From contig JBBRND010000007.1 of assembly GCA_038230515.1 (NCBI GenBank), positions 89,848 through 153,847 of the forward strand: a stretch of 64,000 bases of DNA. The letters are read 5' to 3'. Shown one piece after another: positions 28,217 through 37,602 of the stretch. Under the pieces are notes generated by a model that worked only from the letters and a program-made list of their open reading frames with translations, was not told the DNA's origin and did no database searches. Each line of letters starts with the position of its first letter. Position 1 is the stretch's first letter. A program made the position numbers and the translations under genes. Source of the stretch: JAPLDB01 sp038230515. Lineage in GTDB: Bacteria; Bacteroidota; Bacteroidia; AKYH767-A; 2013-40CM-41-45.

Positions 28217-29278
28217 TCAGAAGATGTCATAATCGCCAAAAGAGAAATGCCAGTTCGAGCCTTTTAAAAATGAATCTGAATCTTGAAATGGCTTGTGAAC
28301 TTTTATAATGAATGGAAGTTTCTGTAGCAACATCATCTTCGGTACTGCTAAAAACCCTGCTTTACTTAATTCTTTATGTTCACAATTCTTGCCTGCTAAA
28401 ACAGTCATTAGAACATCAATCCTCTTTTCACTAAACTCATCCTCTATAGACTTCAGGAATTTCTTTGCCGAAAAATTATTCAGGCAACAAAACTCCATGA
28501 TTACCCCTGCCCGTAAACCATAGACATTCAAAGCACGGATTACAGCAAACGCTTTCATCTCCTCATTCTCAGTCCACTTAAACAAATAATATTTTCTAAC
28601 AGGATTGTTTATGTATCTCCAATTCAAATATTCCAGTGAGCGGTGAACGAAAATATTTTTTTCACCTTCCCATCGGTTCAGAAATTTCAGGTAATTAGTT
28701 TTATCTAGTTCAGGGCTAAAAACCGAAAAATAATTCCCACTCCGGCTCTTTTGCTCAATTGTAAACTCAATTTCTGCTCCTTTTTTCTTCTTCGCTAAAT
28801 TAAAAAGCGATTTCAAAATTCGAATCATTCGAAGCGGTTTTATCATCAAGGTTAAATTACCTACATGTTTAAAGTTTAATTTATTTATAAATCCTTTAAA
28901 GGAATTTTTATTGGGAACTCCGACCGTAAATAAAATATCCACATCATCGCATCGCTGATAAGTTCTCTCTGCAGCTTTCTTAAAAAGCCCCTTTCCTCTG
29001 TACTCAGCCTTGATCAATGTATTGAGAGAAAGCGATCCTTCAATTATTTTTCCTTGAAAAAAAAACTGGATTGGAAGAACTATATACTGACCTGCTAATT
29101 TTTCACTTTCATCCAGAGCAACAGTAATTAATGCATCTCCAAACGGGTTTTTATAATACAGCCATTGCAAATATTTTTCATTCGAAATATCTGTTTCACC
29201 GTACTCCTCCTTTGCGAGTTTAGTAAGAGTGATTATCTTTCGCGAAGAGTAAGCGATAATTTGAATTGGTTCAACCAT
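28217..29278 (-). CDS. GNAT-family acyltransferase
   Basis: The 353-residue product has an N-terminal GNAT acetyltransferase fold. LAGQYIVLP is followed by LSLNTLIKAEYRGKGLFKKAA, the acetyl-CoA-binding R/Q-x-x-G-x-G/A loop. The C-terminal half repeats a GNAT-like layout without a clear loop. In a glycan cluster it most likely acylates an amino sugar or precursor. It overlaps the preceding glycosyltransferase gene by 8 bp and is translated with it. The substrate is unknown. Confidence 0.75.
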   Translation of the reverse strand: MVEPIQIIAYSSRKIITLTKLAKEEYGETDISNEKYLQWLYYKNPFGDALITVALDESEKLAGQYIVLPIQFFFQGKIIEGSLSLNTLIKAEYRGKGLFKKAAERTYQRCDDVDILFTVGVPNKNSFKGFINKLNFKHVGNLTLMIKPLRMIRILKSLFNLAKKKKGAEIEFTIEQKSRSGNYFSVFSPELDKTNYLKFLNRWEGEKNIFVHRSLEYLNWRYINNPVRKYYLFKWTENEEMKAFAVIRALNVYGLRAGVIMEFCCLNNFSAKKFLKSIEDEFSEKRIDVLMTVLAGKNCEHKELSKAGFLAVPKMMLLQKLPFIIKVHKPFQDSDSFLKGSNWHFSFGDYDIF

Positions 29279-30356
29279 GTTTAAGTCGCTTAAACAATTC
29301 TAAATATTCATTGGTAATTCTTTTCCAGTTATAATAATTTACAATATGGCTCTCGGCAATCAACGAATAGCTCTGACGTTCATTACCTGATAAAGATTCC
29401 ACTTGTCTAATACATTTTGCAAGCTCATCTACATTTTTAAAATAAAACATTTTGCTTTTAGTTGTTTCATGATTAAACTCATTGTCGTGACAAATGCAAA
29501 TGTTACCCGCTGCCATTGCCTCAAGCAGCGAAGGATTCGTTCCTCCAACTGTATGACCATGAACATATGCAAAACAATTTTTCCTTATTGAAAATAGTCT
29601 TCTCCTATCATAAATTCCTTCGCTGAAAATAATTTTTGACTGAGTAATATTTCTCAGTCCAAATCGAAATGACTCAGAAATGTCTCCAACAAGAACTAAC
29701 TTTTTCGAGCTTTCCGACTCTAAAAACCCATCGATAATCATCTGTATATTATTCTCAGGGACCATTCTACACACAATGAGAAAATATGCACCTAAAAAAA
29801 CAGATAATTCTCGGAGAACAGAATTATCTTCTGTTTGCTCAATATTTGCTCCAAATTCAATTGCAGAAATTTTGCCTTCAGAAACTTGGTAAAACTTTTT
29901 CCAATGATTTAATACAGAGAAACTATCAGCAATTAAATGATCAGAATATTTTTTCGCAAAACCATTTGCAATTTTTACATATAGCTTCTTCAAAAAAGAA
30001 TATCTTCCTCGCAACTCTTCTCTGCCATCCAGGTGTGATATCAATATTTTACCCTTAGTTTTCAAAAATGGATAAAAAATTGCTCCGCCTACTCCACAAA
30101 CCAAAATTAGATCTGAATCCCTTATAGCAAGCTTTAGTGAATCGAAATAAAACTTTATTGGATTCTGGGCCTTTGAATATTTTGAATACAAAAGTTGTAC
30201 CCCTTTGAATTTATCATTCTGTTCAATTGACTTTTGACAAATAACAATTGTTTCAACTCCACTTTCAACCAATCGAACAGAAAGTTCTTCTGCAAAAGTT
30301 TCAAAGCCACCGTAAGCGGCTGGAATTCCTCGAGATCCGATAATCGCAATTTTCAT
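29271..30356 (-). CDS. Glycosyltransferase, DUF1972/rhamnosyltransferase type
   Basis: The N-terminus MKIAIIGSRGIPAAYGGFET is the hallmark of the DUF1972 domain found in GT-B glycosyltransferases of exopolysaccharide clusters. The C-terminal domain has SLLEAMAAGN, the nucleotide-sugar-binding E-x7-E-like region. I choose the ATG at 30356 because it overlaps the upstream stop as ATGA and begins with the conserved motif. The enzyme would add one sugar to the lipid-linked repeat unit in the cytoplasm. Donor and linkage are unknown. Confidence 0.88.
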   Translation of the reverse strand: MKIAIIGSRGIPAAYGGFETFAEELSVRLVESGVETIVICQKSIEQNDKFKGVQLLYSKYSKAQNPIKFYFDSLKLAIRDSDLILVCGVGGAIFYPFLKTKGKILISHLDGREELRGRYSFLKKLYVKIANGFAKKYSDHLIADSFSVLNHWKKFYQVSEGKISAIEFGANIEQTEDNSVLRELSVFLGAYFLIVCRMVPENNIQMIIDGFLESESSKKLVLVGDISESFRFGLRNITQSKIIFSEGIYDRRRLFSIRKNCFAYVHGHTVGGTNPSLLEAMAAGNICICHDNEFNHETTKSKMFYFKNVDELAKCIRQVESLSGNERQSYSLIAESHIVNYYNWKRITNEYLELFKRLKHG

Positions 30357-31474
30357 GAAGTAAAAAGTTTTATCCATTGTTTCGCAATCTCGTTCCAGTC
30401 ATGTTTTGCATTCACATATTGAAAACCACTCTCTGCAATTTCTCCACGCTCTCTGTCATTCTTCATTACCCTGTTTATTGCTTCCGCAAGTTCCTCTCTA
30501 TTTCCGCTTTGAAAGAGAATTCCGTTTTGTTCATGCGTAATCATTTCCATATTAGCGGGAAGATCAGATGCGATGATTGCTTTGTTATAACTCATCGCCA
30601 TAATCATTACTCCGCTTTGAAACACTTTTCGATAAGGAATTACAACTGCATCTGAAATTTGAAACAGAATATCTCTCATTGCGGGTGAAATATATTGCAC
30701 AAACAATTTCACTCTTCTCTCCAGTGCGTATTTCTCAATCAATGTTTGATATTCAGCAAATGAATGTTTCCTCATTCGCCCGGCAATTATAAGTTCTATT
30801 GAAGCATCCGTCATAGCAAGCGCTTCAAGAAGCAAGTCCAGTCCCTTCGATTTCTTAATCTGCCCAAAAAAAAGAAGAAACTTTCTGTTAAATTCAAATT
30901 CGAACTTGCGTTTCATTTTTTTTACATCAGTTTTATGTTCAACAGAACTTATAAAATTTCCATGAGGGATAATTGCTAGTTTATTCTTCTCTTCTCTATC
31001 CAAACTCTCCATCAATTCCCGATAACAATATTTGTTGTGTACTATCAACTTCTCAGACATTTGAAAAATTTTACTTCTCCATTTTCGAGAAGAGGAATTA
31101 CCTAACAAACTGTCTGAGTCATGAACTATCAGATAAATCTTTATTGACATTTTTTTTATCACGTTCATAATTATCCATTCTGCCATTCCGAACCTGAACG
31201 CGTGAAGAATACAACGGTCAATTCCTCTTACCTCCATTTCCCTTTTCAAAGCGAAATAAACTCTTAACACCTTCAAAAAAGAAAATATATTTTCTCTTAT
31301 CCTGAATTTGAAAACCGAAAAAATATTTTCATCAGAAGCTGGGGTAGGGAAATTAGAATAAACAATCGAGGTGCAATCTGCTTTCTTAAGCGCAAAGTAC
31401 AACTCTATGTCATAACATTCCATTCCAGCTTTCAAACCGACATGATCAATGATGGCAACTTTCACTTCACTCAT
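30353..31474 (-). CDS. Glycosyltransferase, GT4 family
   Basis: A 373-residue GT-B glycosyltransferase. The C-terminal domain has KFLLFFGQIKKSKGLDLLLEAL, then ELIIAGR and VVIPYRKVFQSGVMIMAMSYNKAIIAS, the usual donor-site order of group 1 enzymes. It ends in an ATGA overlap with the next glycosyltransferase, so the two are translationally coupled. Its sugar specificity cannot be read from the sequence. Confidence 0.88.
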   Translation of the reverse strand: MSEVKVAIIDHVGLKAGMECYDIELYFALKKADCTSIVYSNFPTPASDENIFSVFKFRIRENIFSFLKVLRVYFALKREMEVRGIDRCILHAFRFGMAEWIIMNVIKKMSIKIYLIVHDSDSLLGNSSSRKWRSKIFQMSEKLIVHNKYCYRELMESLDREEKNKLAIIPHGNFISSVEHKTDVKKMKRKFEFEFNRKFLLFFGQIKKSKGLDLLLEALAMTDASIELIIAGRMRKHSFAEYQTLIEKYALERRVKLFVQYISPAMRDILFQISDAVVIPYRKVFQSGVMIMAMSYNKAIIASDLPANMEMITHEQNGILFQSGNREELAEAINRVMKNDRERGEIAESGFQYVNAKHDWNEIAKQWIKLFTS

Positions 31475-31477
31475 ACT

Positions 31478-32377
31478 TTACTTTAGCCAATCGGATAAAT
31501 CAAGATTCAGCAGTTTCTGAAGAGACAATATATCTTCACGATAAATTTCCATTAACTTTTCTCTCATCCCTTTATTCAATTCAATCCTTCTGTTTTTACT
31601 CACATTGAAACGGAAAAATAAAAGTCTCATTTTTTTTCTTAACCAATCAGGAAGCAGATACAGAAGTTTAAACTTAATCCAGCTTTCAGAAGTAACCAGT
31701 CGACTCAAAAATTTCGATTTCGACTCTAAAGACTCATTCTGCCTCTTTTCCCTTGCGAAAGAAAAATTTTCGCTGACCTCAAGAAACCTGCATAACTTCT
31801 TCAGTACCGAATTCGGGTCATTTTGGAAATCATCAAAAAGTACGACATGAACGTGATCAAAATTTTCAATGTAGGCCTCTACTTGCCGGAAGTAAAAACT
31901 TCGGTCAACATAAAAATAATCGAAGCTGTAATTTTGATTCATTCGTTCCTTCTCTGCATTGATTGCCTCCGCAAACGAAAGATCTTCTCTTCCATCCCGC
32001 ACCCGCCACTTGTATTGTGAGAATGCGCGGTCAACTGGATTGCGCAGAAATATCACAATTCTAATTTTGCGATAATCAGAAAAATGTTTTTTAATGCTTG
32101 AGATTGTTTTGTCATACAAGTACAAATAAGGAGTACTCATTTCTCCTATTTTAACCCGCTTATCCACATTCAAAAACAACCTTTCATAATCTGAATAACA
32201 TCTAATCGCAAAAGCAAATTTTCCATTCACATACTTTCCTTTATCCTTCTCAAAAGCAAAAAAACAAGGTTCCTTCAAACGAGGCAAAAATAGTTCCCCA
32301 TGCTGTGACAAATACGAATGAAGTGCAGTAGTTCCTGCTCTAGCAGTTCCAACAACTAAAAAATCCAGAGTGCGCAT
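31478..32377 (-). CDS. PAPS-dependent sulfotransferase
   Basis: The product (299 aa) carries both PAPS-binding elements. The 5'-phosphosulfate loop is GTARAGTTALHSYL (10-23), and the 3'-phosphate site RIVIFLRNPVDRAFSQ has Arg112 and Ser120. The enzyme would transfer sulfate from PAPS to a sugar hydroxyl or a lipid, releasing PAP. Its placement between the glycosyltransferase and the polymerase argues for sulfation of the surface glycan. PAP is normally cleared by CysQ, whose gene in this cluster is wrecked. It is spaced 3 bp from both neighbouring genes. Confidence 0.88.
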   Translation of the reverse strand: MRTLDFLVVGTARAGTTALHSYLSQHGELFLPRLKEPCFFAFEKDKGKYVNGKFAFAIRCYSDYERLFLNVDKRVKIGEMSTPYLYLYDKTISSIKKHFSDYRKIRIVIFLRNPVDRAFSQYKWRVRDGREDLSFAEAINAEKERMNQNYSFDYFYVDRSFYFRQVEAYIENFDHVHVVLFDDFQNDPNSVLKKLCRFLEVSENFSFAREKRQNESLESKSKFLSRLVTSESWIKFKLLYLLPDWLRKKMRLLFFRFNVSKNRRIELNKGMREKLMEIYREDILSLQKLLNLDLSDWLK

Positions 32378-32380
32378 GTG

Positions 32381-33661
32381 CTATTTGTGTTCAACAAAAG
32401 TAGCCGAATCGTTGAAATGATAATATCGGAAATAATAGAGCAAGCAAACGATAAACATGATGCTGCTCGTGTCGCGAATATTAACAGCTGTAAAAAACAT
32501 ACTAAGAAAAAAAAACAATGTCATATACTCGCACGTTTTAAAAAAAATATTTTTTGAGCTCACATACCTAGAAATACTCAGAGAAAACAGGAAAGGAAGG
32601 TATATCAAAAATGTTCCCAATGCCCCAAACACAAAAATGTTTCCTAGAATGCCGATATCGACAGGATAAAAGTATCCAAGTAGATCCCGCCATCCTCCAT
32701 TCCATTGGTTGCTTATAAATCCGTTTCCCAGAATCGGATTCTTTTCAATGTACGACAAAGCGGTATTAAATTCCGAGAACCGAACAGCTGAGGATGCTTC
32801 ATCTGTTGATTCGCCAATGAAGACACTAAACACATTTTGATACAGCAATTGATACTTTTCAAACAGCGAAGTATATCCAAGAGAGAATAAAAGAATGAGC
32901 GCAAAAAGAATAACAGGAACCCATATCAAAATGTTGCGCAATTTTTCTTTCAGTGTAAAATTCCTGATAAAATAAATCATCATTGTGATCGTAACAACTA
33001 CAAGCGTGGTACGCGATTGCAAAAAGAAAATGAGATAAAACAAAATTAGAGCAACTGGAATGTAAAAGCGGTTTTTCTTCTCTTCAGAAATTTTAAAAAG
33101 CGAATAAAACAAAAGCATCATTACAATCCCGAATTGGAAACGGTAACGGTATCCACGGATTGGACTATATACAACAAACTCCTGATCAATAAAACGAACA
33201 GGATTAACAAACAGAAAGAAAAAATAAAAAATAACCAACAGCCCAACCGAAATTGCAACAAATGAATTTTCTACTTGCCCAAGTGTAATGTACCCTTTAT
33301 TTAAAAGCGTGATGAGTAAGATTCCGGAGAAAGATAGAATGACAGATCGTTGGGCCATAATTCCGAAATAATAGGGCTGCTTAAAAACAATATGACCTTG
33401 ATGAGCAGCAAAAAAATTTACAAGGACGACCATCCACATCAATACATCAAGTTTTGTGATGTAGAATTTTTTTAAGTTCGTGAAAATGTGAAATAAGTAG
33501 AAAACCGCAAGTACGATGATTGAGAATGTGGAAAGTGTTTGATGCAATGTTTCAAGTGGAAGTGTCGCAAAAATTCTGAAGGTTGACGTGTAAATCAAAA
33601 ACAGAATGAAGTAAGAAAGAAAAGGAGAAAATGCTTTGCCCTGTATTGCCGTTCCGCTCAT
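32381..33661 (-). CDS. O-antigen polymerase/ligase-like membrane protein
   Basis: The product is 426 aa with about eleven hydrophobic segments and a long external loop near residues 270-330. That loop contains RFSEFNTALSYIEKNPILGNGF, the usual form of Wzy polymerases and WaaL-type ligases. I start at ATG 33661; an upstream TTG at 33670 adds three residues. It would polymerise repeat units or ligate the glycan to its carrier at the outer face of the inner membrane. Sequence alone does not separate polymerase from ligase. Confidence 0.8.
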   Translation of the reverse strand: MSGTAIQGKAFSPFLSYFILFLIYTSTFRIFATLPLETLHQTLSTFSIIVLAVFYLFHIFTNLKKFYITKLDVLMWMVVLVNFFAAHQGHIVFKQPYYFGIMAQRSVILSFSGILLITLLNKGYITLGQVENSFVAISVGLLVIFYFFFLFVNPVRFIDQEFVVYSPIRGYRYRFQFGIVMMLLFYSLFKISEEKKNRFYIPVALILFYLIFFLQSRTTLVVVTITMMIYFIRNFTLKEKLRNILIWVPVILFALILLFSLGYTSLFEKYQLLYQNVFSVFIGESTDEASSAVRFSEFNTALSYIEKNPILGNGFISNQWNGGWRDLLGYFYPVDIGILGNIFVFGALGTFLIYLPFLFSLSISRYVSSKNIFFKTCEYMTLFFFLSMFFTAVNIRDTSSIMFIVCLLYYFRYYHFNDSATFVEHK

Positions 33662-33696
33662 AAAAGTCAAAGATAAGCGAACAACTTTGAAAAAGA

Positions 33697-35046
33697 TCAG
33701 CGCTTAATTCCGAATGAAAAGAAAGTCGAGAAACCAAACTCTCTCTTCACGCTGAAAATGCAAAGTACGTTCCATGCTATCATTCCAACAACCTGTGCAA
33801 TGGAAGCACCGAGAATTCCATAAAGTGGAATTAAAATAATACAAGCCATAACATTGAGAATAGCAGAAATGATTGCGTTGTTTCGAAGATTTCTTTCACG
33901 ATCAGCCATGTTTAATATTTGCGATGGAAGTCCGGCAAACGCAACGAACAATTGGCCCCCCAAAAGAAGTTTAAGCGCTAATTCATTTCCTGAAAAATCT
34001 TTCCCAAAGACCGCGAGAATAGAATCCGGAAATAAAAATAGCGGAAGAAAGACAAACACTGAAGAAACAAAAATCAATTGAGCAGATTCTCTTGAAAGTT
34101 TTTTCAACTCTTTTGTTTTGCCGGAAGCAAATGCAGCAGCGAGCCGCGGAGATGCAACACTATTAATGGCAAGCACTGAAATGTTTGTAAAAGTCGAAAT
34201 ACGCACGATAGCATTATAAACTCCCACTTCTGTTTCGCTGTAATACGAAGCCATGATCAACGTGCCTGCCCATGTCATTATCATTTGCATTAGTGTAGTG
34301 ATAAACATGGGGGAAGAAGTACGCAATAATTTTTTTGAATCAATAATTCCGAAACTTTTATGTTGATTCCAATGACTGTATTTTCTTAGCATTATCAAAC
34401 TGATCATTGCAGCAACAACGATGCTGATAAACTGAATAGTGACCGGAATAAATTTCTCTGTTTCAAAAAACAATACCACAATCAAAAACAGTGTAGCAAG
34501 AATTGAAACAGCAGATGTTTGAAGAAACGTGTAAGTTCTTATTTTTTCTAGGCCGCGAATGCACTCACCATTTAAAAGAAGAACGACAAGCGGAAGCACA
34601 AAAAGTGAATTTATCTGAAGCAAATTATTGAGATCTGGTTTGTGAAATAAATGTCTGGCAAGAAATGACGATGAGAAAAAAAGCAACACTGTAATGGCGA
34701 TGCAAGCCGGAACAATGAATCGCAATGCTCTCAGGTAAACATGTTTGATGGCAGAAAAATTTTGACGCGAAAAAAACTCAGCGATATAGCGCATCAATGC
34801 CACGTCCATTCCAAGTTTTCCGATGATGGAAGCAAAACTTAAAATGGCAATACAGATGGAAACAATTCCCAGTGCATCAGCTCCGTAAAATCTCGAAGTA
34901 ATGAGCGTAACAAAAAAACCAGTTGCAAGCCCGACTCCACGAATGAGTAGCGAAAAAAAACTTGTGCACACAAGATGCCGGAATGATTCATCGTTTTTGA
35001 AACGCAGGATCCACCCTTTCAGATTATCGCGCAATAAACCAATCAT
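33697..35046 (-). CDS. Wzx-like polysaccharide flippase
   Basis: A polytopic protein of 449 aa with about 12-14 hydrophobic segments, of the MATE/MOP polysaccharide transporter type. RLAAAFASGKTKELKKLSRES in the middle and ILNVMACIILIPLYGILGASIAQV near the end are typical. It would flip the undecaprenyl-linked repeat unit across the inner membrane. The frame stays open to 35169, but those 41 extra residues read as CysQ (NPLDGTEEF) from the neighbouring wreck, so I start at ATG 35046 (MIGLLRDNLKGW). Confidence 0.85.
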   Translation of the reverse strand: MIGLLRDNLKGWILRFKNDESFRHLVCTSFFSLLIRGVGLATGFFVTLITSRFYGADALGIVSICIAILSFASIIGKLGMDVALMRYIAEFFSRQNFSAIKHVYLRALRFIVPACIAITVLLFFSSSFLARHLFHKPDLNNLLQINSLFVLPLVVLLLNGECIRGLEKIRTYTFLQTSAVSILATLFLIVVLFFETEKFIPVTIQFISIVVAAMISLIMLRKYSHWNQHKSFGIIDSKKLLRTSSPMFITTLMQMIMTWAGTLIMASYYSETEVGVYNAIVRISTFTNISVLAINSVASPRLAAAFASGKTKELKKLSRESAQLIFVSSVFVFLPLFLFPDSILAVFGKDFSGNELALKLLLGGQLFVAFAGLPSQILNMADRERNLRNNAIISAILNVMACIILIPLYGILGASIAQVVGMIAWNVLCIFSVKREFGFSTFFSFGIKR

Positions 35047-35049
35047 TGA

Positions 35050-35410
35050 GGAGTTTTGATTTGTTGTAACGAAGTTCTTCCCCCTCTTGAATTTGCAAAA
35101 ACATTTTTGCCCGCTGCTTTCACCGTTATGTTTGCTAAATTCCTCGGTGCCGTCAAGAGGGTTAACCATCTAGAGTTTATCCATTTTTTCTTTCATCACA
35201 GGAAATCATTTCTCCTTCTTCTCTTAAAACAGGAATTGAAGTGTCAGATAAAATCGTATGAATGGTAGGAAAAGCATTTTTATCAACCTGTGTCAATACA
35301 CTCTTATCTTCCTTTTGATCAAAATAAAATCCAGAGTTGTAACCATCTAGTATAGGACTACGCGTGTCAGTGGTCGCATTCTCTGTTAATATTGTTAGCT
35401 TTTGCTTCAT
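35050..35410 (-). pseudogene. cysQ: cysQ remnant (PAP phosphatase), frameshifted and deleted
   Basis: The minus strand from the ATG at 35410 reads MKQKLTILTENA, then YNSGFYFDQKEDKSVLTQ, DKNAF and IPVLREEGEM. This is the N-terminal third of 3'(2'),5'-bisphosphate nucleotidase, with the Lys-Glu-Asp-Lys-Ser and Glu-Glu-Gly metal-site motifs. The frame stops at 35177 after DERKNG. A one-base shift then resumes with NPLDGTEEFSKHNGE, the family's diagnostic (D)PLDGT motif with its Asp changed to Asn. The roughly 150 residues expected after that are missing; a short tail runs into the flippase. An intact CysQ is about 260 aa and hydrolyses PAP to AMP and phosphate. Confidence 0.85.
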
Positions 35411-35478
35411 CTTTATAATTACAATGCAATCATCGGAAAAAAAACAAAACGGAAATTGTTTGGAAAAATTGTTTCTCA

Positions 35479-37485
35479 CTATCTCACGAGTGTAACCATT
35501 CCAATTTTTTCAATCGCTATTCCTTTTTCATTGCGCGCTTTTAGAAAATAAATATATACGCCCTCATCACAATGATGACTGTCTAAAGTTCCATCCCATC
35601 CTTCGGATGGATTCTTAGTCATAAAAATTTGCTCTCCGAAACGATCATAAACTTCAAGCGAATATCCTTCAAGCCCGATGAATGCTTCTGCAGGATTAAA
35701 TGTGTTATTCAATCCACCTGGATGAAATGCGTTCGGAATATAAACGGCTGACTTGGGAGTAAGGCAAATTTCGTTAGAGAGTGATGAATCCAAAAAACCA
35801 TATTGATTTCCGGGCGCTTCAACTGCAACAATGAAATAACAAAATTCTCCCTGCGAGAAAAACTGATCGCGTACATCATCAATGAAGGTACTGTCTCCTG
35901 AATAAATAACTTTAAAAGGTGATGATTCAGGAACTCCATTAATGCTCCGGTAGATATGATATTCAGAAGTTCCACTGAACCATGTTTGATAACTATTCCA
36001 TGAAAGCTCATTTGTAAAATCATCAATCAAAGAAGTATCCACCTTTAAGTTCCGGCAAACTTGAGAGGGCAATGCATCATTTCCACAACTGTCAACAGAT
36101 GAAACACGGTAATAATAAACGCGGTTCGTGCTGATGTTGTCATTAAAAACAATTGTTGAACTTGCCGTGAAGGGAAGAGCTTGAAGCGTTGTAAAGTTTC
36201 CTGTCGGTGAATTTGCCCGTTCGAGGTGATATTCCTTTACATCAGCAAGCGGATCAACGTACGCTGTGACAGTGACCACATCATTCGGAAAAACGGAAAC
36301 ACTTCTGATGTAAGAGAATTGTGGAACAACAGGAAGGTTAGGCGTTACGCAAAAAGAGTTTGAAGTTGAAGTAACAGTTACACCATTCAATAAAGCTACT
36401 ATTCTGAAACAGTACGAAGTGTCAGCGACCAAATTATTCACCGTAAAGCTTGTTGAATTGGACAAACCAACAATAACGTCAGCTCCGACATTTTCATTCA
36501 TCACGATCTTGTAAAAGGGTGTTGCAGGAGAATTCACATACGAATTCCAATTTAGTTGGATAGAGCGTGTACAAGGATTAACTACTCCTGAAAGAAAAAT
36601 AGTTTGCTGCTGCAAACCGGCACCGCAGGGATTACCGCAATTGTCAATAGCAAGAAGCCGGAATACCTGTGAGCCGGAAGTTGCGTTAATTGATGATTGA
36701 TAAAAAGTATTTGAAATTCCGAAAACGGTATCAACCACTGTAACCGTGTTTCCGTTAATAAGAAAAACTACATACGCATATGTATCACTGGAAGAATTCT
36801 GATCCCACCCGATAACTGCATTGCCAGAAGCATCAACACTTACTGAATCCATTTCAGGAACAATTGGTCCGATGCGGTCAATAAAATAATCCCCATCAAC
36901 AGAAGAAACAGAAGTGCAGCCTGTTCCATCATTTACTTCAATGCGATACTTAACAGTATCACCGCAAATTGTTATTTCATCGAGATAGTGCGGGGAAGAT
37001 GTACGAATGTCAACCGAATCAATAAGCGTAAAAACTCCTACAGGATATTCACGATAAACTAAATAGTAAGGAGAGTTGGTTGCAATCACAGGTGTATGAG
37101 TTGTGTTCCATTGCAAAGAAGCATACCCATCTCCTGGATCAATTACATGCAATCGCATTGCCTGAATAGTATCCCCCGAAATAGTTGTGCCATTTGTGTT
37201 TTGCAATTCGACATAATAAAAAGCATTGAAGCTATTAGCGTTAGCGTTCACATCAGAATACATTTGCGTTGCGTATACGTTGACACTGTCGATAAGAATA
37301 TAAGGACCTGCACTTGCAGTAGAATGAAAGATATGATATGAACGAAAGCCCGTTGATGAATTTGTATTCTTCCAGACGATTGTTGCATCTCCTGTAGATC
37401 CCACCGAGACGCATTTCATCTGAATTGCGCTCCGCGCAAATGCAGAAGCAAACAACAGAAGTGCGCAAACACTAAAACGTTTCAT
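35479..37485 (-). CDS. Fibronectin-like protein with type B T9SS domain
   Basis: The product is 668 aa. A signal peptide (first 18 residues) is followed by about six fibronectin type III-like modules with repeating YHIFHS, YLVYREY, YHLERA and YHIYRS cores. The final 85 residues are a gliding-motility-associated type B sorting domain: IPNAFHPGGLNNTFNP, LEVYDRFGEQIF, then GWDGT and DEGVYIYFLKA. It is probably secreted and surface-bound or released. It lies upstream of the glycan cluster on the same strand. No catalytic motif is seen. Confidence 0.88.
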   Translation of the reverse strand: MKRFSVCALLLFASAFARSAIQMKCVSVGSTGDATIVWKNTNSSTGFRSYHIFHSTASAGPYILIDSVNVYATQMYSDVNANANSFNAFYYVELQNTNGTTISGDTIQAMRLHVIDPGDGYASLQWNTTHTPVIATNSPYYLVYREYPVGVFTLIDSVDIRTSSPHYLDEITICGDTVKYRIEVNDGTGCTSVSSVDGDYFIDRIGPIVPEMDSVSVDASGNAVIGWDQNSSSDTYAYVVFLINGNTVTVVDTVFGISNTFYQSSINATSGSQVFRLLAIDNCGNPCGAGLQQQTIFLSGVVNPCTRSIQLNWNSYVNSPATPFYKIVMNENVGADVIVGLSNSTSFTVNNLVADTSYCFRIVALLNGVTVTSTSNSFCVTPNLPVVPQFSYIRSVSVFPNDVVTVTAYVDPLADVKEYHLERANSPTGNFTTLQALPFTASSTIVFNDNISTNRVYYYRVSSVDSCGNDALPSQVCRNLKVDTSLIDDFTNELSWNSYQTWFSGTSEYHIYRSINGVPESSPFKVIYSGDSTFIDDVRDQFFSQGEFCYFIVAVEAPGNQYGFLDSSLSNEICLTPKSAVYIPNAFHPGGLNNTFNPAEAFIGLEGYSLEVYDRFGEQIFMTKNPSEGWDGTLDSHHCDEGVYIYFLKARNEKGIAIEKIGMVTLVR

Positions 37486-37602
37486 CTCTTACAAAAGTAA
37501 ATCAACTGCGGTTGCGAAGCAAATGACTTCACGTTAAACGTTATTTGTTACTCGTTATTCGGAAAAAAGAAAGAATTCGCTATTTGCTATTCGATAATGC
37601 AA

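Noticed and set aside
35047..35169. N-terminal extension of the flippase to the ATG at 35169
   Set aside because: The added residues read as the PLDGT region of CysQ, so the extension belongs to the adjacent pseudogene.
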